From an uncultured Opitutia bacterium (GTDB lineage Bacteria > Verrucomicrobiota > Verrucomicrobiia > Opitutales > Opitutaceae), in contig CALFZM010000248.1 of the NCBI GenBank assembly GCA_937952235.1, positions 1 through 28,388 on the forward strand: a stretch of DNA of 28,388 bases, given 5' to 3'. Both the position numbers and the translations under genes were made by a program. Below, piece after piece: positions 22,777-28,388 of the stretch. Under the pieces are notes generated by a model. That model saw only the letters and a list, made by a program, of their open reading frames with translations. It ran no database searches and was not told the origin of the DNA. The stretch's first letter is position 1, and every line of letters starts with the position of its first letter.

Positions 22777-24918
22777 TCACGGTTCGACGCGGGCGAGCCG
22801 GGCGGCCAGGAATGCCTCGATCTGTTCCCATAGCTGCGCCTGCTCGCGGCCGTGGTAATGGGCGCCGGAGGTGACCTCGACGTACTGCGGCGGGTTTCCT
22901 TCCTTCTGGAGTCTGCGTCGCAGAGCCAGTGGATCGGTCCATCGATACTGATAGAGCCGGGGATTGGCGGCGATGAAAACGGGCGCTGCCAGCGGAGCCG
23001 GCGCCGTGACCGGCGACTGCGCGCGCCACCGGGCCTCGTCGGTCCCGAACATCCAGTGAAACGCTTCCCGGACGTTGCGATGAAACGGGTTTGAGCCGGC
23101 TGGCCGGCGGATCATGAGCGCGACGTCGGTGGAAGGTTCGATCGTGACGGCCGCGGCGAAGCGCCCGGGTCGGAGCTGAGTGGTGCGCAAGGCCAGATAA
23201 CCGCCGATGTGCGTCCCGAACAGGGCCACGCGCGAAAGGTCGAGGCCGGCTTGGGTCGCAAGGCCGTCGAGGGCCGCCTCTATGTCCTCCGCCACGACGA
23301 CATCCAGGCGCCCGCGGGCAGCCTCGAGGTGCGCAAGACCGAGGCCGGCGACGCCGCGGTGGTGCACTTCGAGAACCGCATAGCCCATTGCCGCCAGCGC
23401 GACCACGTCGAATGGGCGCGGCGCGATGCCGGTCCACGCGGGAGAGTCGAGCCGCACCACCACGGGGCGGGCATGTCCCTCGGTGGGCGCAGCCGGCAGG
23501 GTCAGCCAGCCGGTGAGGCTGCCGCCGTCGGCGCGCCGGAGCGTCCAGCCGGAGGTGGCCGCTCGCGTCGTCGCCGAGGGAGTCCTCAATCGGACGAATG
23601 ATGCGACTTTTCCGCTGGCGCGGGCGAAAAGCAGGATTTCTCCGGGATCCCCGCGACTGCGTCGTTCGAGGATGAACTGTTCCCGGGCGTCATCCCAATC
23701 GATCAGCACAGGATTCGATCCGTGCAGGCGCGCGTTCACCATCCGCTGGACCGTCGCAAGGTCCGGATCGAGCCAGTGAACCGTGGGTTCGATGCCGTTT
23801 TGGCGCAGACCGACGACGCGGCCGCTGGCTCGGTCGGTGACCAGCGTGTCTGCCGGTGGCCCGGGCGAAAGGATGGCGACGTCGCGGCTCGTGTCCGTTT
23901 CGGAGAGATGCGTCGTGGTCCCGTCGTTGAGGTCCAGCGCGAAATGGCCCAGGAGATCGCGGCCGACGTTCGAGACGAAGTAGAGCAAATCTCCAGCGAC
24001 GCCCACGGGAAAGGAACGCGGGCCGAAGAGGTCGCTGCCCTGCGGTTGGGAGCGGGGCCGCGCGGCTACGGGATGGGTGCTCGCCAGGTTCTGCCAGCGG
24101 TAGCCGCGGTTCTGCGGGATCGCGACGAAGAAGCCCTCCCGCGCGTCCGAAGCACTCGAGTACCCGCGCACGCGCCCATCCGGATCGTACGTCAGCCTGC
24201 CGGCAACGACGACCTCCCGGGTTGCTTCCGCTTCACCCGACTTCAAATCGATGGTCAGCAGCCGGTGTGCGTAAGCCTCACCGGTATCGTACCGGCGGGC
24301 ATCCACCAGGAGTCGGGCCGGCGGTCCCGGTTGGAGCGCGACGACTTGCCCGGTACACGGTCCAGCCAGGGTTTCGCTCTGCGACGTCTTTCCGTCCGAT
24401 CGCACGAGCCGGATGGAATGCTGGCCGAGATCGATCAGGAGTCGCGCCCGTCGCTCGATTCGATCGATTACGAAAAACTGCCCGGTGGACGTGGCGACGA
24501 CGAGTCGGTGCTCGTCGGCCCACCGCAGGAATCTCGCCTCCGTCGGCGTGACGACGGCGGTTTCGCCGATCCATTCGCGTTTCGACTCCCGTCCGAGCGC
24601 GACTTCGAGGCCCGGGCTGCTGTCGTGGAGATCCAGGATTACGACCCTGGGCCGGTTTTCGGTTCGCTCGAAATAGGCCACATGGGTGCCGGCGGGTGAA
24701 ATCCCGGCCGGGCCGGCCGTGAGGGGGGCGAATGCCGCCAGAAAATCTGCCTTTGGTGTGCTGGCGGCTGCGACGACCGTCAGCACGAGGAAGAACGCAG
24801 CGGCAATTCGGGGAACCGCGCCCCCGCCATGGTTTCGTTCAGCCGGTTCGAGGCGACGATGACCGCACCCGCATCGCGAGTTCGTTCCCATCGGGGAGTT
24901 GGGGCCGTGACGAGCCAT
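22777..24918 (-). CDS. S9 prolyl-oligopeptidase-like protein with a lost catalytic serine (pseudo-hydrolase)
   Basis: Up to 713 aa. A signal peptide-like stretch (VPRIAAAFFLVLTVVAAAST) is followed by a beta-propeller-like region and a C-terminal alpha/beta-hydrolase domain of the S9 type. Recognisable S9 landmarks include AAMGYAVLEVHHRGVAGLG, VVAEDIEAALDGL and SRVALFGTHIGGYLALRT. In active S9 enzymes the last reads G-x-S-x-G-G; here codon 23209-23211 (minus strand) is CAC, so His replaces the nucleophile (residue 570 from the ATG at 24918). The HGGP oxyanion region reads LDSP, and the usual Asp-containing segment reads ANPRLYQYRW. A His-rich GAHYHG remains near the end. The start is uncertain: ATG 24918 or 24891 would put ~30 unlikely residues before the signal peptide. 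Role unknown; probably secreted and non-peptidolytic. Confidence 0.8.
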   Translation of the reverse strand: MARHGPNSPMGTNSRCGCGHRRLEPAERNHGGGAVPRIAAAFFLVLTVVAAASTPKADFLAAFAPLTAGPAGISPAGTHVAYFERTENRPRVVILDLHDSSPGLEVALGRESKREWIGETAVVTPTEARFLRWADEHRLVVATSTGQFFVIDRIERRARLLIDLGQHSIRLVRSDGKTSQSETLAGPCTGQVVALQPGPPARLLVDARRYDTGEAYAHRLLTIDLKSGEAEATREVVVAGRLTYDPDGRVRGYSSASDAREGFFVAIPQNRGYRWQNLASTHPVAARPRSQPQGSDLFGPRSFPVGVAGDLLYFVSNVGRDLLGHFALDLNDGTTTHLSETDTSRDVAILSPGPPADTLVTDRASGRVVGLRQNGIEPTVHWLDPDLATVQRMVNARLHGSNPVLIDWDDAREQFILERRSRGDPGEILLFARASGKVASFVRLRTPSATTRAATSGWTLRRADGGSLTGWLTLPAAPTEGHARPVVVRLDSPAWTGIAPRPFDVVALAAMGYAVLEVHHRGVAGLGLAHLEAARGRLDVVVAEDIEAALDGLATQAGLDLSRVALFGTHIGGYLALRTTQLRPGRFAAAVTIEPSTDVALMIRRPAGSNPFHRNVREAFHWMFGTDEARWRAQSPVTAPAPLAAPVFIAANPRLYQYRWTDPLALRRRLQKEGNPPQYVEVTSGAHYHGREQAQLWEQIEAFLAARLARVEP

Positions 24919-24945
24919 TTTGGGTATCGCCGCTGCGCTGGTCTC

Positions 24946-25518
24946 TCACACCTCCACCCACCCGCGAAACCCCCGGCCGCTGTAGTAGGACTGCGCGCCG
25001 TTGTGGTACACGAACACGCGGCCGTAACGGCGGTCGCCGAAGATCGCGCCGCCGAGACGACGGATCTCATCCGGCGTCTGCAGCCAGCTCGAGGATTTCG
25101 TGTCGAACTCCCCGCACTGCTGCAGCGCGTGGTAGTCGCTCTCCGTGAGCAGCGACACGCCCATCGCCGCCGCCGCCTCGACCACGCTGTCCTTCGGCTT
25201 GAACTCCTTTCGCGACTCGAGGGCCGCCCGGTCGTAGCACAGGCTGGCGCGGCCCGCGGGACTCTGCGCGGAGCAGTCGACGAACCGGATCCCACGCGCC
25301 CACGCCTCACTGGCCACGACATCGGGTTCCCCGCCTGTCCGCTCCATCTCGTGCAACGTCCAAAGCTTCGCCGGCGCCGCCTCGAGCCGGGCTCGCACCT
25401 CCGGCCAGCGGAGCTGCGGATGCCGCTCGGGATGTGCGGCGAAGCGTTCTTCGAGGGTGGCGAGCAGGGTGGCGCGCTGCGCGGCGCTGAGCGTCGGTTT
25501 CGCTTTGGCGGATGGCAT
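24946..25518 (-). CDS. DUF4256 family protein
   Basis: A 190-aa protein matching the DUF4256 family over its full length. Recognisable blocks are LEERFAAHPERHPQLRW, LWTLHEMERTGGEPDVV, FVDCSAQSPAGRASLCYDR, EFDTKSSSWLQTPDEIRRLGG split over residues 139-159, and a C-terminal DRRYGRVFVYHNGAQSYYSG block. No signal peptide or membrane segment, so cytoplasmic. The family has no established function that I know of. The start at 25518 fits the family length; the open frame continues to 25707 without similarity. It lies 27 bases upstream of the S9-like gene on the same strand, so the two may be co-transcribed. The 281-base gap before the sulfatase gene at 25800 holds the divergent starts, but I see no convincing promoter boxes. 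Confidence 0.85.
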   Translation of the reverse strand: MPSAKAKPTLSAAQRATLLATLEERFAAHPERHPQLRWPEVRARLEAAPAKLWTLHEMERTGGEPDVVASEAWARGIRFVDCSAQSPAGRASLCYDRAALESRKEFKPKDSVVEAAAAMGVSLLTESDYHALQQCGEFDTKSSSWLQTPDEIRRLGGAIFGDRRYGRVFVYHNGAQSYYSGRGFRGWVEV

Positions 25519-25799
25519 CGGCACGAGAGGATCAGCTTGGACGCGCCATGGCGATGGTTTCACGCCAAAGACCGCCGGCGCGATAACCTTCCCGGGTGCC
25601 CGGCGTCGACGGTGATTTCGAGGTTGGCGGACGGGGACGTCCGCGCTCCCGATTTTCGCTCTGCGCGGCCGGACCGGAATAGGCTTCACAGCGTCCGGGG
25701 CGCCCACAGCTTGGAGGACTCACCCCGAGGCTTTCCGCGCCTGCCGCTTCCCGCGACGCGCGCGGGGCCCTCATTCAAACCCCGCGCCGCCGCTTCCTC

Positions 25800-27356
25800 A
25801 TGTCCGTCCGGTTTCGTCCGCTCCTCGCCCCGCTGCTCGTCTCGCTGGCGTTCGTCACGGCCGGTTTCGCGGCCGGCCCCAAGCGGCCCAATTTCCTCTT
25901 CATCATCGTCGACGACCAGTCGCCGTTCGATCTCAAGGCCTACAATCCGGCCTCGCCGCTGCGCTCGCCGACGCTCGACCGGCTCGCGGCGGGCGGGATG
26001 GTGCTCGACGCGGCCTACCACATGGGCGCGTTCATCGGCGGGGTCTGCACGCCCTCGCGCCACATGATCATGAGCGGCCGCTCGCTCTGGCACCTGCCGA
26101 TCTCGCCGCTCGCGTTGCAGCAGGGGCGGTGTCCGCCCGACCTCGAGCAGCAGACGCTCCCCGCGGTGTTCAATCGCGCCGGCTACGCGACGATGCGGAC
26201 GTGCAAGACCGGCAACAGCTACGAGGCGGCCAACCGGCTCTTTTCCGTGCGCCGCGACGCCATGAAGCGGGGCGGCACGAACGAATCGGGCAGCGCCTGG
26301 CACGCCGACCAGGTGCTCGACTATCTCGGCGAACGCGAACGGAGCCGTGACGACCGGCCGTTCCTGATCTACTTCGGCTTCTCCCATCCGCACGACACCC
26401 GCGACGGCACCCCGGAGCTGCTCGCCCACTACGGCGCCGTCAATCACACGGATCCGGCGGCTCCGCCGCCGCCGAATCCGCGGGCGCCGCGACTGCCGCC
26501 CAACTATCTGCCCGCGCATCCGTTCCACCACGGCCACCCCGGGCTCCGCGACGAGGAGCACGTCAGCGGCGTGTGGCAGCGGCGCGACGAACGCACGATC
26601 CGCAACGAACTCGGCCGCGAGTTCGCCTGCAGCGAAAACATCGACCGCCAGATCGAGCGGGTGCGGGCGCGGCTGGCGGCGCTGGGCGAACTGGACAACA
26701 CGTACATTTTCTACACGTCCGACCACGGCATCGCGATCGGCCGCCACGGCCTCCAGGGCAAACAGAACCTCTACGAGCACACCTGGCGCGTGCCGTTCAT
26801 TGTCCAGGGCCCGGGCATCCGCCCCGGGTCGCGCGCGCCGGGAAACATCTACCTGCTCGACGTGCTCGCGACGCTCTGCGATCTCGCCGGGATCCCGGCG
26901 CCGCCCACCAACGAGGGCCTCAGCTTCAGGCCCGTGCTCGAAGGCCGTCAGGCGGTGGTGCGCGATGTCCTCTACGGCGCCTACTGCGGCGGCACCAAGC
27001 CCGGCATGCGCAGCGTGCGCCGCGGCGACTGGAAGCTGGTTCAGTACGACGTGCTCGACGGCAAGGTGCGCGAGACCCAGCTCTTCAACCTGGCCGAAAA
27101 CCCCGACGAGTTCCTTGCCCAGCACCACGACCCGGCCGTCGTCGCCCTTACGGGTCACCGCCCGGCCCCCGCGCAGCGCAACCTGGCCGGAGACCCGCGC
27201 CACGCGGCGCGCCAGGCGGAAATGGAGGCGTTGCTCCTCGGCGAGATGCGGCGCTGGCATGACCCGTACCGGCTTTGGACCCAGCCGAACGACGGCCTGA
27301 CTCCACCGCCCGAGCCGGTCGGCGGGAAAAAGAAGAAGGTCGGCGCGCCGCCCTGA
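25800..27356 (+). CDS. Secreted sulfatase (type I, formylglycine-dependent), CTPSR type
   Basis: A 518-aa sulfatase with a Sec-type signal peptide (LLAPLLVSLAFVTAGFA, cleavage before AGPKRPN). The domain opens with NFLFIIVDDQ (metal-binding Asp pair). The active-site motif VCTPSRHMIMSGR has Cys83, which must be converted to formylglycine by a sulfatase-modifying enzyme. YTSDHGIAIGRHGLQGKQNLYE, later in the protein, supplies the remaining metal ligands. The protein ends in a lysine patch (GGKKKKVGAPP). Family members hydrolyse sulfate esters, usually on polysaccharides or small sulfated molecules, in the periplasm or outside. Paired with a second sulfatase 120 bases downstream. Confidence 0.92.
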   Translation: MSVRFRPLLAPLLVSLAFVTAGFAAGPKRPNFLFIIVDDQSPFDLKAYNPASPLRSPTLDRLAAGGMVLDAAYHMGAFIGGVCTPSRHMIMSGRSLWHLPISPLALQQGRCPPDLEQQTLPAVFNRAGYATMRTCKTGNSYEAANRLFSVRRDAMKRGGTNESGSAWHADQVLDYLGERERSRDDRPFLIYFGFSHPHDTRDGTPELLAHYGAVNHTDPAAPPPPNPRAPRLPPNYLPAHPFHHGHPGLRDEEHVSGVWQRRDERTIRNELGREFACSENIDRQIERVRARLAALGELDNTYIFYTSDHGIAIGRHGLQGKQNLYEHTWRVPFIVQGPGIRPGSRAPGNIYLLDVLATLCDLAGIPAPPTNEGLSFRPVLEGRQAVVRDVLYGAYCGGTKPGMRSVRRGDWKLVQYDVLDGKVRETQLFNLAENPDEFLAQHHDPAVVALTGHRPAPAQRNLAGDPRHAARQAEMEALLLGEMRRWHDPYRLWTQPNDGLTPPPEPVGGKKKKVGAPP

Positions 27357-27476
27357 TCGAAGCCCGGGTCCGGCCCGGCATCCGCACGCCCGCCGGTACG
27401 CAGCCTTGCCCTTGCCTGCGCACCGCACTCACGCTGACTCACCGACAGACCCCCAACCTCCGCCGTCGTCACCCTC

Positions 27477-28388
27477 ATGCTGCTCCGCCTGTTCCTGCTC
27501 TGCGCCCTCGTGTCTGCCGGCTCCGCCCTCGCCGCCGACAAGCCCAACGTCATCGTCATCATGGCCGACGATCTCGGCTACGGCGACCTCTCGTCCTACG
27601 GGGCGACGGCGTTCAAGACCCCGCACATCGACCGGCTCGCCAGCGAGGGCGTGCGGTTCACCAGCGGTTACTGCTCCGCGTCGACCTGCACGCCGACCCG
27701 CTACTCCTTCTTCACCGGCAGCTACGCCTTCCGCCGCAAGGGCACCGGCATCGCTCCGCCCAACGGCCGGCTCACCGTACCCGAGGACGCGGTCACGATC
27801 GCCGACCTCGCCAAGACGGCGGGCTATCGCACGGCGGTCATCGGCAAGTGGCACCTCGGTCTCGGCGGCGAGGCGGGCCCGGTCTGGAACGGCGAGATCA
27901 AGCCGGGCCCCCTCGAGATCGGGTTCGACTACAGTTTCCTGCTCCCGACCACCAACGACCGGGTGCCCCAGGTCTATCTCGAGAACCACCGCGTCGTCGG
28001 CCTCGATCCCAAGGACCCGCTCTGGGTGGGCGACCGCAAGCCGAGCGAGGACCACCCGACCGGCATCACCCATCGCTCGACGCTGCGCATGGATTGGTCG
28101 CACGGCCACAACGGCACCATCCACAACGGCATTTCGCGCATCGGCTTCTACACCGGCGGGCACGCGGCGCGCTTCCGCGACGAGGACCTGGCGGACAAAT
28201 GGGTGGAAAAATCCGTGCAGTGGATCGAGGCCAACCGCGACCGGCCGTTCTTTCTCTTTTTCGCCTCGCACGACCTGCACGTGCCGCGCATGCCGCACGA
28301 GCGGTTCCAGGGGGCGACCGGACTCGGCTTCCGCGCCGACTCCATCGTCCAGCTCGACTGGTGCGTGGGCCAGCTCATGCAGAGCCTC
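27477..28388 (+). CDS. Secreted sulfatase (arylsulfatase A-like), CTPTR type, 3' partial
   Basis: The first 304 codons of a second type I sulfatase; the frame is open to the window end. The signal peptide LLRLFLLCALVSAGSALA is followed by KPNVIVIMADDLGYGDLSSYG (split: metal-binding Asp pair, then the family's GYGDLS). The active-site motif is CTPTRYSFFTG with Cys71 as the formylglycine site, and TAVIGKWHLG follows. Further on, FLFFASHDLHVPRMPH is typical of arylsulfatase A-like enzymes. It differs from the upstream sulfatase in motif and insertions, so the two are different subfamilies, not a tandem duplicate. Same strand and 120 bases apart, so probably co-expressed. Confidence 0.92.
   Translation, partial: MLLRLFLLCALVSAGSALAADKPNVIVIMADDLGYGDLSSYGATAFKTPHIDRLASEGVRFTSGYCSASTCTPTRYSFFTGSYAFRRKGTGIAPPNGRLTVPEDAVTIADLAKTAGYRTAVIGKWHLGLGGEAGPVWNGEIKPGPLEIGFDYSFLLPTTNDRVPQVYLENHRVVGLDPKDPLWVGDRKPSEDHPTGITHRSTLRMDWSHGHNGTIHNGISRIGFYTGGHAARFRDEDLADKWVEKSVQWIEANRDRPFFLFFASHDLHVPRMPHERFQGATGLGFRADSIVQLDWCVGQLMQSL

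Noticed and set aside
1..28388. CRISPR arrays, tRNA/rRNA genes, transposases, phage or defence genes
   Set aside because: No repeated spacer pattern, RNA gene signature, DDE/serine/tyrosine recombinase or known defence domain was recognised.

Overview
The window is about 28.4 kb of GC-rich DNA (roughly two-thirds G+C by eye), tightly packed with protein genes. I see no rRNA, tRNA, CRISPR array, insertion sequence or phage gene. The mix of a large exopolysaccharide/O-antigen-type locus, two adjacent secreted sulfatases, a DUF4256 protein, scarce Shine-Dalgarno sequences and high GC suggests a Verrucomicrobiota-like organism (Opitutaceae-type), with Planctomycetota as an alternative. This is inference from gene content; no phylogenetic marker gene is present.

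Positions 1-22427 form a surface-polysaccharide locus. It holds eight glycosyltransferases (GT4 fragment, GT2, DUF1972-type GT4, WbbL-like GT2, GT9, GT2, GT4, GT26). Sugar-nucleotide enzymes are a nucleotidyltransferase and NDP-sugar 4,6-dehydratase pair resembling RfbF/RfbG, plus a DegT-type aminotransferase. Decorating enzymes are two FkbM methyltransferases, one class I methyltransferase, one acyltransferase-3 and one aspartyl/asparaginyl hydroxylase-like enzyme. A Wzx/Wzy-type assembly and export set follows: outer-membrane export lipoprotein, Wzz-like chain-length protein, a degenerate tyrosine-kinase-like partner, an O-antigen polymerase/ligase and a flippase. A secreted five-bladed beta-propeller glycosidase-like protein lies inside the locus. 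Most genes run on the plus strand with ATGA-type overlaps, so long co-transcribed blocks are likely. A minus-strand pair (FkbM and acyltransferase, 6563-8596) interrupts them, and the minus-strand GT26 gene closes the locus behind a convergent junction with two hairpins.

Positions 22428-25518 hold a 349-base gene-free gap, then two minus-strand genes: an S9-like prolyl-oligopeptidase homologue whose nucleophile serine is replaced by histidine, and a DUF4256 protein. Positions 25800-28388 hold two plus-strand secreted sulfatases of different subtypes; the second runs off the window.

The most notable oddities are an in-frame hybrid at the left edge (HlyD-type adaptor N-terminus joined to a GT4 C-terminus), the S9 pseudo-hydrolase, the Wzz partner that lacks both the Walker A lysine and a tyrosine tail, and a hydroxylase with an intact iron site inside a polysaccharide operon. 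I did not find a clearly new multi-gene defence or mobile system.
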